Assembly (NCBI RefSeq): GCF_026072635.1
Contig: NZ_AP023081.1
Coordinates: 4,274,501-4,338,500 of the forward strand
Origin: Pseudomonas solani
GTDB taxonomy: Bacteria > Pseudomonadota > Gammaproteobacteria > Pseudomonadales > Pseudomonadaceae
DNA length: 64,000 nucleotides
Reading direction: 5' to 3'
Both the position numbers and the translations under genes were made by a program. Below, piece after piece: positions 1-9,687 of the stretch. The notes under the pieces are model-generated. The model searched no databases and had not been told where the DNA came from. It was given only the letters and a program-made list of their open reading frames with translations. The stretch's first letter is position 1; every line of letters begins with the position of its first letter.

Positions 1-39
1 GTGGATGCAAAACTCGCCTACGACGCGACCAAGCGCTAA
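1..39 (+). CDS. C-terminal end of an upstream gene (partial)
   Basis: An open frame enters from the window edge and ends at a TAA at 37-39, giving the last 12 residues VDAKLAYDATKR. The GTG at position 1 is simply the first codon visible and need not be a start. Nothing in 12 residues identifies the product. The next 118 bases before sthA show no further gene. Confidence 0.3.
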   Translation: MDAKLAYDATKR

Positions 40-157
40 TGTGCAGCGCCACGCAGCCTGACTAAGCTGCGCGCCGAGTTCGAAACGCCGCGGTGACGAG
101 TTCCGCGGCCCTGCCGGAGGCCACAGAGAGCCCTCCGGCCCGTTATGAGGAGTAAGC

Positions 158-1552
158 ATGGCTGTCTACAACTACGACGTAGTGGTGCTGGGTTCCGGCC
201 CGGCCGGGGAAGGGGCGGCGATGAACGCCGCCAAGGCCGGGCGCAAGGTGGCGGTGGTGGACAACCGCCCGCTGGTCGGCGGCAATTGCACCCACCTGGG
301 CACCATCCCGTCCAAGGCCCTGCGCCACTCGGTGCGACAGATCATGCAGTACAACACCAACCCGCTGTTCCGCCAGATCGGCGAGCCGCGCTGGTTCTCC
401 TTCCCCGACGTGCTCAAGAGCGCCGAGCGGGTGATCTCCAAGCAGGTGGCCTCGCGCACCGGCTACTACGCCCGCAATCGCGTCGATGTGTTCTTCGGCA
501 CGGCCAGCTTCTCCGACGAGCAGACCGTCGAGGTGGTATGCACCAGCGGCGTGGTGGAGAAACTGGTGGCCAAGCAGGTCATCGTCGCCACCGGCTCGCG
601 CCCCTATCGCCCGGCCGATGTCGACTTCCACCACCCGCGTATCTATGACAGCGACACCATCCTCAGCCTCACCCACACGCCGCGCCGCATCATCATCTAT
701 GGCGCCGGGGTGATCGGCTCCGAGTACGCCTCGATCTTCAGCGGCCTCGGCGTGCTGGTGGACCTGATCGACAACCGCGACCAGTTGCTCAGCTTCCTCG
801 ACGACGAAATCTCCGACGCCCTCAGCTACCACCTGCGCAACAACAACGTGCTCATCCGTCACAACGAGGAGTACGAGCGCATCGAAGGGCTGGAGAACGG
901 GGTGATCCTGCACCTGAAGTCCGGCAAGAAGATCAAGGCCGACTGCCTGCTGTGGTGCAACGGCCGTACCGGCAACACCGACCGCCTGGGGCTGGAGAAC
1001 GTCGGCATCAAGGTCAACAGCCGTGGCCAGATCAACGTCGACCAGTACTACCGCACCGAGGTGGGCAACATCTTCGCCGCCGGCGACGTGATCGGCTGGC
1101 CGAGCCTGGCCAGTGCCGCTGCCGACCAGGGGCGTTCAGCCGCCGGCAGCGCGGTGGAGAACGACAGCTGGCGCTTCGTCGATGACGTGCCGACCGGCAT
1201 CTATACCATTCCGGAGATCAGCTCGATCGGCAAGAACGAGCGCGAGCTGACCCAGGCCAAGATCCCCTATGAAGTGGGCAAGGCCTTCTTCAAGGGCATG
1301 GCCCGTGCGCAGATCTCCCACGAACCGGTGGGCATGCTGAAGATCCTCTTCCACCGCGAAACCCTGGAAGTGCTCGGCGTGCACTGCTTCGGCTACCAGG
1401 CGTCGGAGATCGTCCACATCGGCCAGGCGATCATGAACCAGAAGGGCGAAGCCAACAGCATCAAGTACTTCATCAACACCACCTTCAACTACCCGACCAT
1501 GGCGGAAGCCTATCGGGTGGCGGCGTTCGACGGCCTCAACCGGCTTTTTTGA
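158..1552 (+). CDS. sthA: Soluble pyridine nucleotide transhydrogenase SthA
   Basis: A 464-residue cytosolic flavoprotein that moves reducing equivalents between NADPH and NAD+. It belongs to the dihydrolipoamide dehydrogenase-like family. The FAD-binding motif GSGPAGEG lies at residues 12-19. A second dinucleotide motif (GAGVIGSEYAS) lies near 185. The FAD-contacting GDV segment with the C-terminal dimerisation domain follows. The redox-site region reads CTHLGTIPSK with one Cys at 44; the second cysteine of the usual disulfide is absent, as is normal for SthA and unlike Lpd. AGGAG sits about 8 bases before the ATG. The gene stands alone and ends in a strong terminator. Confidence 0.95.
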   Translation: MAVYNYDVVVLGSGPAGEGAAMNAAKAGRKVAVVDNRPLVGGNCTHLGTIPSKALRHSVRQIMQYNTNPLFRQIGEPRWFSFPDVLKSAERVISKQVASRTGYYARNRVDVFFGTASFSDEQTVEVVCTSGVVEKLVAKQVIVATGSRPYRPADVDFHHPRIYDSDTILSLTHTPRRIIIYGAGVIGSEYASIFSGLGVLVDLIDNRDQLLSFLDDEISDALSYHLRNNNVLIRHNEEYERIEGLENGVILHLKSGKKIKADCLLWCNGRTGNTDRLGLENVGIKVNSRGQINVDQYYRTEVGNIFAAGDVIGWPSLASAAADQGRSAAGSAVENDSWRFVDDVPTGIYTIPEISSIGKNERELTQAKIPYEVGKAFFKGMARAQISHEPVGMLKILFHRETLEVLGVHCFGYQASEIVHIGQAIMNQKGEANSIKYFINTTFNYPTMAEAYRVAAFDGLNRLF

Positions 1553-1657
1553 GCGGCACCGGCCGGGCGCCTGAACCGGCCGGGGAGGACCCTCTCGACG
1601 ATCCGCGCACCTGGCGCTGGCCGAATCGGGAGAGCTTCTGATCAGGCGACGCCCATG

Positions 1658-1686
1658 AAAAAACCGGCCCTTGCGGCCGGTTTTTT
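1658..1686 (+). terminator. Rho-independent terminator after sthA, probably bidirectional
   Basis: Six A residues, a CCGGCC / GGCCGG stem (1664-1669 with 1675-1680, loop CTTGC) and six T residues. The symmetry means it can also stop minus-strand transcripts from the convergent glycerophosphodiesterase gene. Confidence 0.85.
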
Positions 1687-1713
1687 CGTTCTGGGGGAGT
1701 GACGCTTGGATGG

Positions 1714-1737
1714 GCGTAGGGTGGGCTTCAGCCCGGG
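1714..1737. repeat. Short intergenic GGGCTTCAGCCC-type repeat
   Basis: The stretch GTAGGGTGGGCTTCAGCCC lies between the sthA terminator and the end of the phosphodiesterase gene. The same GTAGGGTGG core starts the larger element at 58715, and a related GGGCTGAAGCCC hairpin occurs near 51800. It looks like one copy of a dispersed Pseudomonas intergenic repeat. Calling it a family member is inference. Confidence 0.4.
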
Positions 1738-1749
1738 AGTAACAAGGCT

Positions 1750-2469
1750 TCAGCGCGCCAGCGTGCTCACCGCCACGCCGGGGAAGTCGGTGATGATGCT
1801 ATCCACCCCGAAGTCGGCGAGGCGGCGCATCAGGGCTGGCTCGTTCACCGTCCATACCGACACGTGCAGCCCCTGCTTCTGCGCCTTCTGCAGGCGCTCG
1901 GGGGTGCACAGGGTCCAGTTCAGCGCCAGCAGGTTGCAGCCATGATTGGCCGCGACTTTCAGCGGATCGAGCCAGGCGTATTCGGCCACCAGGCCGCGGG
2001 CGAGGTCGGGCGTCAGGCGGTTCAATGCACGCAGCACCTCGCGGGAGCTGGAGGTGACGGTGACCTTGTCCAGCAGGCCGTGGCGCTCGGCGAGCTCACG
2101 GATGGCCAGCACGGTGCGCGCGGCGCGCACGCGGGAGGCGCTCTTCACTTCCAGTTGCCAGTGCTCGAAGTTGCACTGCTCGAACAGCTCTTCCAGGCGC
2201 GGGATGGGGCAGGGTTTGACCCAGCCCGGGCCGCCCTGGCGGGCGTCGTAGGTGACCAGTTCTTCGGCGTCGTGCTCCACCACCTTGCCGCGGCGGCCGG
2301 TGGTGCGCTTGAGCGTCGGATCGTGGATCACCATCAGTTCGCCGTCGCGGGACAGGTGCAGGTCGAGTTCGCAGCGCTTCACGCCGTGGGAGAGGCACTG
2401 CTGGAAGCTGGCCAGGGTGTTTTCAGGGCATTCGCCCTTGGCGCCGCGATGGCCGTAGATCAGGGTCAC
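1750..2469 (-). CDS. Glycerophosphodiester phosphodiesterase, cytosolic type
   Basis: A 239-residue GDPD-family enzyme that cleaves glycerophosphodiesters to glycerol-3-phosphate and an alcohol. The TIM-barrel start carries GHRGAKGECPENT (catalytic His near residue 7, Glu near 15), followed by ELDLHLSRDGELMVIHDP with the metal and catalytic His residues. No signal peptide is present, so it is more like cytosolic UgpQ than periplasmic GlpQ. The start overlaps the stop of the upstream 100-residue gene by 4 bases, so it is the last gene of a three-gene minus-strand run. PAO1 has a homologue at the same place (recalled PA2990). Confidence 0.88.
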   Translation of the reverse strand: MTLIYGHRGAKGECPENTLASFQQCLSHGVKRCELDLHLSRDGELMVIHDPTLKRTTGRRGKVVEHDAEELVTYDARQGGPGWVKPCPIPRLEELFEQCNFEHWQLEVKSASRVRAARTVLAIRELAERHGLLDKVTVTSSSREVLRALNRLTPDLARGLVAEYAWLDPLKVAANHGCNLLALNWTLCTPERLQKAQKQGLHVSVWTVNEPALMRRLADFGVDSIITDFPGVAVSTLAR

Positions 2470-2768
2470 TGGGAAACCTCGGGGTGTCGGGGTTGGTGGT
2501 GGCGGACGCTGTCGACGACATGCCCGCTTTCGAAATAGACGGAGAACTCGCGGTAGTCCCAGCGCGCGATCGGCGGCTTGCCGACGGCGGGATGCTCCTC
2601 GTCCGGCAGGCCGAAACGTTCGAGTACCGCCCGCTGGGATTCGCCACGCGCGGGCAGCGAAAGGCCGCTGTCGCCTTGCTGGCCGACGGGGATCTCGATG
2701 GTTTCGGCCAGGGCCGGGAGGGGGAGGGACAGGCAGAGCAGAAGCAGAAGGCGCGACATGGGGATCAT
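2466..2768 (-). CDS. Small exported protein, unknown function
   Basis: A 100-residue protein with a clear signal peptide (MSRLLLLLCLSLPLPALAE) and a short mature part containing RFGLPDEEHPAVGKPPIARWDY and FSVYFESGHVVDSV. That spacing resembles the BamE/SmpA-like or small periplasmic fold of hypothetical phosphodiesterase partners, but no family is certain. The ATG at 2768 overlaps the upstream TGA (ATGA), which supports coupling. An internal ATG at 2759 is an equally good start for the signal peptide. It sits between the PilZ-type gene and the GDPD gene and is probably cotranscribed with both. Confidence 0.7.
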   Translation of the reverse strand: MIPMSRLLLLLCLSLPLPALAETIEIPVGQQGDSGLSLPARGESQRAVLERFGLPDEEHPAVGKPPIARWDYREFSVYFESGHVVDSVRHHQPRHPEVSQ

Positions 2769-3352
2769 CCTGGAGGCGGAACCGAGCGGGCGCGGGCCTG
2801 GCGGCGAGCCTGGGCCTGCTTCTGCAGGATATGCCGGGCGAGCAATTGGCGCTGTGCGTCAGTCAGCGCTTCGAATTCGGTGCCGATCTCGTACTCGCCG
2901 TCCTCGCGCAACTGGCTGTGGATCACCACGGCGCGCAGCAGCAGGCCAAGGGCCTGGGGCATCAGCACCATCTTGATCGCCAGGTGGCTGCCGAGCTGAA
3001 AAGGCTGCGGGCAGAGGAAGCCGACGCCGCCCTCGGACAGGGTCACCCGGCGGGGCGGGCCGATGTCGCGCATCAGGCTCTGGGCCACGGCCTGGCCGAG
3101 CAGGTCGATGCGCTTGTTCATCACCTTCAGGTAGTTGGCCAGGGTCCGGTCGCGTTCGGAAATATGCCGCAGCAGGTGCTGCGACTCGAAGTCCATCAGG
3201 TGCAGGTCGCTGAGCAGATTGAACAGCGGTGACGCGTCGTGGAGCTCCTCGCTGGCCTGGGCCTGGGCGCCGGTCAGGGGGGTAAATTCCAGTGCGATCG
3301 TATCTTCGATACGGTAGTATTCGCGGCGGTCATCTGCGTCTTGTGTCGACAT
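2765..3352 (-). CDS. PilZ-domain protein, probable c-di-GMP binder
   Basis: A 195-residue soluble protein. The start at 3352 gives MSTQDADDRREYYRIED; an upstream in-frame extension has no family resemblance. An RxxxR motif (RREYYR) lies near the N-terminus and a serine/glycine motif (LSEGGVGF) about 120 residues later, the two elements of the PilZ c-di-GMP pocket. The usual Asp/Asn before the serine is replaced by Thr, so affinity may be altered. The middle holds a long helical insert before the PilZ barrel (YcgR-like layout). It is first in the minus-strand run and divergent from lolC. Confidence 0.72.
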   Translation of the reverse strand: MSTQDADDRREYYRIEDTIALEFTPLTGAQAQASEELHDASPLFNLLSDLHLMDFESQHLLRHISERDRTLANYLKVMNKRIDLLGQAVAQSLMRDIGPPRRVTLSEGGVGFLCPQPFQLGSHLAIKMVLMPQALGLLLRAVVIHSQLREDGEYEIGTEFEALTDAQRQLLARHILQKQAQARRQARARSVPPPG

Positions 3353-3447
3353 GGCGAACCCATGGGTGCAGGGGTGGTCTGAGTGTAAAGCTGCTCGCCT
3401 GACCCCGCCACAAGGACGTTCCTTTCTTCGCAAGCGAACCTTTTTCT

Positions 3448-4690
3448 ATGTTCAGACCGCTGCCCCTGTATATCGGCGCCCGTTACACGCGCGCCAAGCG
3501 TCGCAGTTACTTCGTCTCGTTCATCTCCCTGACTTCCATGATCGGCCTCGCCCTCGGCGTGCTGGTGATGATTCTCGTGCTGTCGGTGATGAACGGCTTC
3601 GACCGCGAGATGCGCGAGCGCGTGCTGGGCATGGTGCCCCACGCCACCATCGAATCCGCCACCCCGATCAACGATTGGCAGGCGCTGGCCGACAAGGTCC
3701 GCGCGCAGCCGGGCATCGCCGCGGTGGCGCCCTTCACCCAGATGCAGGGCCTGCTGACCAACAACGGCAAGGTGCAGAAGGTGCTGGTCAACGCCGTCGA
3801 CCCGGTGCTGGAAGGGCAGGTCTCGATCATCGACGACTACTTCAAGCAGGGCGACCTGGCCTCGCTGCGCGCCGGCGAGTTCGGCATCGTCATCGGCGAC
3901 AAGGCGGCCACCAAGCTCGGCGTCGGCATGGGCGACAAGGTCACCTTCGTGCTGCCGGAAGTGGCGGTCACCCCGGCCGGCGTGTTCCCGCGCATGAAGC
4001 GTTTCACCGTGGTCGGCATCTTCCATGTCGGCGCTGGTGAACTGGACGGCGCCCTGGCCGTGGCCAACATCAAGGACACCGCGCGCCTGCACCGCTGGAA
4101 GCCCGACCAGGTACAGGGCCTGCGCCTCAAGCTCGACGACCTGTTCCAGGCACCGCGCGTGGCTTGGCAGATCGCCGGGCAGCTGAAGGGCGAGGACTTC
4201 TACGCCCGCGACTGGACCCGTACCCACGGCAACCTCTACCAGGCCATCCGCATGGAGAAGACCATGATCGGCCTGCTGCTGCTGCTGATCGTCGCGGTCG
4301 CCGCGTTCAACATCATTTCCACCCTGGTCATGGTGGTCACCGACAAGAAGGGCGATATCGCCATTCTCCGTACCCTCGGGGCCACGCCGGGGCAGATCAT
4401 GGGCATCTTCATGGTCCAGGGCACGGTGATCGGCGTGGTCGGCACCGCCATCGGCTGCGTGCTGGGCATCCTCGCCGCGCTCAACGTTAGCGCCGCCATC
4501 TCCTGGCTGGAGGACGTGCTCGGCCACAAGTTCCTCAGCGCCGACGTCTACTTCATTGACTACCTGCCCTCGCAGCTGATGCTGGAGGACGTGGTGCTGG
4601 TCTGCGGCGCCGCGCTGGTCCTGAGTTTCTTCGCCACCCTTTACCCGGCCTGGCGTGCTGCGCGCACCCAGCCCGCAGAGGCGCTTCGTT

Positions 4691-4698
<8 letters not shown>
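3448..4698 (+). CDS. lolC: Lipoprotein-releasing ABC transporter permease LolC
   Basis: A 416-residue inner-membrane protein of the LolCDE complex, which extracts outer-membrane lipoproteins from the inner membrane and hands them to LolA. One membrane helix lies at about residues 24-46, then a large periplasmic MacB-type domain, then three C-terminal helices of the FtsX fold (about 270-400). The family end THPAEALRYE-like (TQPAEALRYE) is intact. It is the first gene of the lol operon and overlaps lolD by 8 bases. A second, similar permease follows lolD, so the complex here is the LolC/LolE heteromer. Confidence 0.92.
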
Positions 4699-5383
<685 letters not shown>

Positions 5384-5384
5384 C

Positions 5385-6629
5385 ATGTTCAGACCCCTGG
5401 CCATCTTCATCGGCGCGCGCTACACCCGCGCGAAACGCCGCAACCACTTCATCTCCTTCATCTCGCTGACCTCGATGATCGGCCTCGCCCTGGGCGTGCT
5501 GGCGATGATCGTCGTGCTCTCGGTGATGAACGGGTTCCAGAAGGAGATGAGCTCGCGGATCCTCGGCATGGTGCCCCACGCTACCCTCGCCGCCGAGCAG
5601 CCGCTGGACGACTGGCGCAGCGTCGCCGCCACGGCGATGAAGCACCCGGAGGTGACCGGTGCCGTGCCCTTCGCCGAGCTGGAGGGGATGCTCTCCTACA
5701 AGGGCATGATGCAGCCGGTGCAGATCAACGGCATCGACCCGGCGGAAGAGCCCAAGGTCTCCATCATCGGCAAGCACATCGTTCAGGGTGCGCTGGCCGA
5801 CCTGGTGCCCGGCGAGTTCGGCATCGTCGTCGGTGAAATCACTGCGCGCCGCTTCCACCTCAACGTCGGCGACAAGCTGACCCTGATCGTGCCCGAGGTC
5901 AGCAACGCACCGGGTGGCATCACCCCGCGCATGCAGCGCCTCAGCGTGGTCGGCGTATTCAAGGTGGGCGCCGAGCTGGACAGCTCCCTGGCGCTGATCA
6001 ACGTCGCCGACGCCGCCACCATCCAGCGCCTGCAGGAAGGCCAGGTGCAGAGCGTGCGCATCGCCCTGAAGGACCTCTACCAGGCACCGCGCGTTTCCGC
6101 GCAGATCGTCAAGGCGCTGGGCGGGGGCTACCGGTCGGATGACTGGACCCACACCCAGGGCAGCCTGTTCAGTGCGATGAAGATGGAGAAGACCATGATC
6201 GGCCTGCTCCTGCTGCTGATCGTCGCGGTGGCGGCGTTCAACATCATCGCCACGCTGATCATGGTGGTGGCCGACAAGCGCGCCGATATCGCCATCCTCC
6301 GCACCCTCGGCGCCACTCCCCGGCAGATCATGGCCATCTTCATGGTCCAGGGCAGCGTCATCGGCGCGGTCGGTACCCTGATCGGCACCGGGCTGGGCAT
6401 CGTCACGGCGCTCAACGTCAGCACCTGGATCGCCGCCCTGGAGCGTGCCAGCGGGCAGCACATCTTCAGTTCCGACGTGTACTTCGTCAGCTACCTGCCG
6501 TCTGACCTGCAGGCGGCGGATGTGGTGATGATCTGCGGTGCCGCGCTACTGATGAGCTTCCTCGCCACGCTCTATCCAGCCTGGCGCGCTGCTCAGACCC
6601 AGCCGGCGGAAGCGCTGCGCTACGAATAA
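5385..6629 (+). CDS. lolE: Lipoprotein-releasing ABC transporter permease LolE
   Basis: A 414-residue paralogue of the lolC product, with the same MFRPL..FIGARYTRAKRR start, N-terminal helix, periplasmic MacB domain and three C-terminal helices. Conserved runs such as MEKTMIGLLLLLIVAVAAFNI are shared nearly residue for residue with LolC. It completes the LolCDE exporter for outer-membrane lipoproteins. A terminator follows 20 bases after the stop, so the operon ends here. Which permease is functionally C and which E follows gene order; the sequence alone does not settle it. Confidence 0.9.
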   Translation: MFRPLAIFIGARYTRAKRRNHFISFISLTSMIGLALGVLAMIVVLSVMNGFQKEMSSRILGMVPHATLAAEQPLDDWRSVAATAMKHPEVTGAVPFAELEGMLSYKGMMQPVQINGIDPAEEPKVSIIGKHIVQGALADLVPGEFGIVVGEITARRFHLNVGDKLTLIVPEVSNAPGGITPRMQRLSVVGVFKVGAELDSSLALINVADAATIQRLQEGQVQSVRIALKDLYQAPRVSAQIVKALGGGYRSDDWTHTQGSLFSAMKMEKTMIGLLLLLIVAVAAFNIIATLIMVVADKRADIAILRTLGATPRQIMAIFMVQGSVIGAVGTLIGTGLGIVTALNVSTWIAALERASGQHIFSSDVYFVSYLPSDLQAADVVMICGAALLMSFLATLYPAWRAAQTQPAEALRYE

Positions 6630-6647
6630 GCTCGATCCCGCACCACG

Positions 6648-6675
6648 AAAAACGCCGCTCGAAAGCGGCGTTTTT
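6648..6675 (+). terminator. Rho-independent terminator of lolCDE, probably bidirectional
   Basis: AAAAACGCCGCT, loop CGAA, AGCGGCGTTTTT: an 8-bp GC stem flanked by A5 and T5. The convergent gene at 6712 ends just beyond, so both strands may use it. Confidence 0.88.
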
Positions 6676-6711
6676 CATTTCAGGCCCGGAGTGGGCACGG
6701 CGGCCAGGGGG

Positions 6712-7242
6712 CTATTTGAGCCCGGCCTGTTGGCGGCGTTTCTGACGCTTGCGCCAGCTGTGACCGACCCACCAACGCCAGTAGAGCATGGTCAGCATGT
6801 AGCCCAGGGCGCCGACGAGGATGCCGCAGACGATGGAGCCCAGCAGGAAGGGCTGCCACAGGGTGGAGAGTTCCTGGGTGATCCAGTGGAAGGTCAGCTC
6901 GTCGGGCAGGGTGCGCGGCGGCACGCCCATCAGCCAAGCGCCCATCTTGTAGGTGCAATAGAACACCGGCGGCATGGTGATAGGGTTCGTCAGCCAGACC
7001 AGGCCGACGGAGATCGGCAGGTTGGCGCGCACGGTGATCGCCAGCGCCGCTGCCAGCAGCATCTGCAGGGGCATCGGGATGAAGGCGGCGAACAGACCCA
7101 TGGCCATCGCCCGCGAGACCGAATGGCGGTTGAGATGCCAGAGGTTCGGGTCGTGGATCAGGGCACCGAGGAAGCGCAGCGACTTGTGCTCCCTGATCAG
7201 GTCCGGGTTCGGCATGTAGCGTTTGAAGAGGCGACGCGGCAT
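6712..7242 (-). CDS. DUF2062 membrane protein
   Basis: A 176-residue inner-membrane protein. The start at 7242 gives MPRRLFKRYMP; an upstream in-frame ATG at 7281 would add 13 non-conserved residues. Family hallmarks are the HDPNLWHLNRHSVSRA segment, the helix GLFAAFIPMPLQMLLAAALAI and the WLTNPITMPPVFY motif. At least three membrane helices are visible, with a basic C-terminus (RKRQKRRQQ). The biochemical role of DUF2062 is not established. It is divergent from comEC with about 150 bases between them. Confidence 0.82.
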   Translation of the reverse strand: MPRRLFKRYMPNPDLIREHKSLRFLGALIHDPNLWHLNRHSVSRAMAMGLFAAFIPMPLQMLLAAALAITVRANLPISVGLVWLTNPITMPPVFYCTYKMGAWLMGVPPRTLPDELTFHWITQELSTLWQPFLLGSIVCGILVGALGYMLTMLYWRWWVGHSWRKRQKRRQQAGLK

Positions 7243-7392
7243 GTGGGCTCTCTGGCAGGCTGAAGCGCCGACATTATGCATTCATGGTTATGACACCGCC
7301 GGGTCAGTTTGTGTCGATAAATGAATGGAACCGCACCGATCAACGGTCATCGACCGGCGCCGTTGAGCTGAGCCCAGGGAGGGAGCCTTGCC

Positions 7393-9615
7393 ATGACGGG
7401 GAGGTTGGTTGCGCTGGCCTGCGGGTTGGCCTCGCTGCGTTTCATGCCGGGGTTGCCGACGGGCGGCTGGCTTCTGGCGGCGGCGGTGCTGGGCGGCGTT
7501 CTTCTATTCACACGGCTACGGCTGCCGGGGCTGTTCCTCCTGGGCGGCGCCTGGGCCTGCTTCTTTGCCCAGCAGGCCCTGGATGATCGCCTGGCCATGG
7601 CCCTGGATGGCGAGACTCGCTGGCTGCAAGGGCAGGTTGTCGGCCTGCCGCAGCGGGGCGGTGGGGTGGTGCGTTTCGAGTTGGAGGATGCCGTCGCCCC
7701 CGGATTGCGCTTGCCGCAGCGCATGCGCCTGTCCTGGTATGGCGGGCCCGAGGTGCGCGGGGGCGAGCGTTGGCGCCTGGCGGTGACCCTGAAGCGCCCC
7801 CGGGGCCTGGTGAACCCTCACGCGTTCGACTACGAAGCCTGGCTGCTGGCCCGCCATACCGGCGCCACCGGCTCGGTGAAGGCGGGCGAGCCGTTGCAAC
7901 GGGGCAGTGGCCCGGCTGCCTGGCGTGACCGCGTGCGCCAGGGCATAGAAAGTGTGCCCGCCCATGGTCGCAACGGCGGTATCGCCGCGCTGGTGCTGGG
8001 AGATGGCTCGGGGATCGACAGTGCCGATTGGCAGTTGCTGCTGAACACCGGGACGGTGCACCTGATGGTGATTTCCGGCCAGCACATTGCCTTGCTCGCG
8101 GCGGTGCTGTACGGAGCTGTGGCGTTGCTGGCCCGGTTCGGCATTTGGCCCCGACGCCTGCCGTGGTTGCCTTGTGCCTGTGCGCTGGCCTTCGTCGGCT
8201 CGCTGGGTTACGGACTCCTCGCCGGCTTCGACGTGCCGGTGCAGCGCTCCTGCCTGATGACCGCCATCGCGCTGCTGTGGCGCCTGCGCTTTCGTCACCT
8301 GGGCGTGCTGCGCCCGTTGCTGGTGGCCTTCTGCGTGGTGCTGGCGGCCGATCCGCTGGCTTCGCTGCAGGCGGGGTTCTGGTTGTCCTTCGGGGCCGTG
8401 GCATTGCTGGTGCTGATCTTCGCCGGGCGCCTGGGCGTGCCGCCCTGGTGGCGCAGTTGGTGGCGCGCGCAATGGACCATGGGCCTGGCGCTGTCGCCCT
8501 TGCTGCTGGCCATGGCCCTGCCCATCAGCCTGAGCGGCCCGCTGGCCAACCTGATTGCGGTGCCCTGGGTCAGCCTGGTCTCGGTGCCGCTGTCTTTATT
8601 AGGCGCGGCCCTGCAGGGTGTGCCGGGTCTTGGGGCGGGGCTGCTGTGGTTGGCGGGTGGGTCGCTGGAACTGTTGTTCCGCTTGCTGGGCTGGATAGCG
8701 GAATGGATTCCCGCCTGGCAGGCGACCGCCGTTCCCGTCTGGGCCTGGCTGCTGGGCATACTCGGTTGCCTGCTGCTGATCGTGCCGACCGGGATGCCGG
8801 TGCGGGCTTTGGGGGTGGCGTTGTTGTTGCCAACGCTGTTTCCGCCGGTGGAGCGCCCGGCCTGGGGGCGGGCGGATATCTGGTTGCTGGATGTGGGGCA
8901 GGGGCTGTCGGTGCTGGTGCGCACGCGGGAGCACGCGCTGCTCTACGACGCTGGCGCGCGGCGGGGCGATTTCGACATGGGCGAGCGCGTGGTGCTGCCC
9001 AGCCTGCTGGGGCTGGGTGTGCGGCGCCTGGACCAGATGCTCCTCAGCCATGCCGACAACGACCACGCGGGTGGCGCCGGTGCCGTGATGCGTGGCATGC
9101 CGGTGGCACGGGTGGTGAGCGGCGAGCCGGAGCGCCTGCCGGCCAGCCTGGGGGCCGAGGCCTGCCGTGACCAGGCCTGGGAATGGGACGGCGTGCGCCT
9201 GCGGACCTGGCACTGGGAGGCTGCGCGCACGGGCAACGACCGCTCCTGCGTGCTCAGTGTGGAGGCGCGGGGCGAGCGCATTCACTTGACCGGCGATATC
9301 GGCGCCCAGGCCGAAGCCGCCTGGATCGCCAGTGGTGAGCCCTTGCCCGCCGATTGGCTGCTGGCACCTCACCATGGCAGCGCCAGCTCTTCATCGGCGG
9401 CGCTCATTGGCGCGGTGGCTCCCCGTGGTGCGCTGATCACCCGGGGCAGCCACAACGCTTTCGGCCATCCGCACCCGACCGTGATCGCCCGTTACCGGGC
9501 GGCGGGCGCTGCAATCCACGACACGGCGGAGTCCGGTGCACTGCTGATCCGCCTTGGTGAACGTGACGAGGTGCGTGGACTGCGGACCCAGGCACGTTTC
9601 TGGCGGGAAAAATGA
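7393..9615 (+). CDS. comEC: ComEC/Rec2 DNA-uptake channel protein
   Basis: A 740-residue polytopic inner-membrane protein that forms the channel for single-stranded DNA entry in natural transformation. It has N-terminal membrane helices and an OB-like domain (about 1-160), a central competence domain with many helices (about 190-490, containing HLMVISGQHIALL), and a C-terminal metallo-beta-lactamase-like domain with the metal motif SHADNDHAGG at about residues 553-562. The length is typical of Gram-negative full-length proteins and no frame break is seen. The ATG follows GGGAGCC weakly. exbB follows 72 bases later. Confidence 0.92.
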   Translation: MTGRLVALACGLASLRFMPGLPTGGWLLAAAVLGGVLLFTRLRLPGLFLLGGAWACFFAQQALDDRLAMALDGETRWLQGQVVGLPQRGGGVVRFELEDAVAPGLRLPQRMRLSWYGGPEVRGGERWRLAVTLKRPRGLVNPHAFDYEAWLLARHTGATGSVKAGEPLQRGSGPAAWRDRVRQGIESVPAHGRNGGIAALVLGDGSGIDSADWQLLLNTGTVHLMVISGQHIALLAAVLYGAVALLARFGIWPRRLPWLPCACALAFVGSLGYGLLAGFDVPVQRSCLMTAIALLWRLRFRHLGVLRPLLVAFCVVLAADPLASLQAGFWLSFGAVALLVLIFAGRLGVPPWWRSWWRAQWTMGLALSPLLLAMALPISLSGPLANLIAVPWVSLVSVPLSLLGAALQGVPGLGAGLLWLAGGSLELLFRLLGWIAEWIPAWQATAVPVWAWLLGILGCLLLIVPTGMPVRALGVALLLPTLFPPVERPAWGRADIWLLDVGQGLSVLVRTREHALLYDAGARRGDFDMGERVVLPSLLGLGVRRLDQMLLSHADNDHAGGAGAVMRGMPVARVVSGEPERLPASLGAEACRDQAWEWDGVRLRTWHWEAARTGNDRSCVLSVEARGERIHLTGDIGAQAEAAWIASGEPLPADWLLAPHHGSASSSSAALIGAVAPRGALITRGSHNAFGHPHPTVIARYRAAGAAIHDTAESGALLIRLGERDEVRGLRTQARFWREK

Positions 9616-9647
9616 GAACGGCGGCGGTCGGCGGGGCCCTGACCCTG

Positions 9648-9656
9648 TGCTAGAGT
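9648..9656 (+). promoter_or_regulatory. Possible extended -10 promoter for exbB
   Basis: TGC followed by TAGAGT lies about 31 bases before the exbB start. No good -35 is present 17 bases upstream, which fits an extended -10 promoter. The call rests on the -10 alone. Confidence 0.35.
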
Positions 9657-9687
9657 TGCGCCACTTTTTTCAAGGGGATTTGCCACC

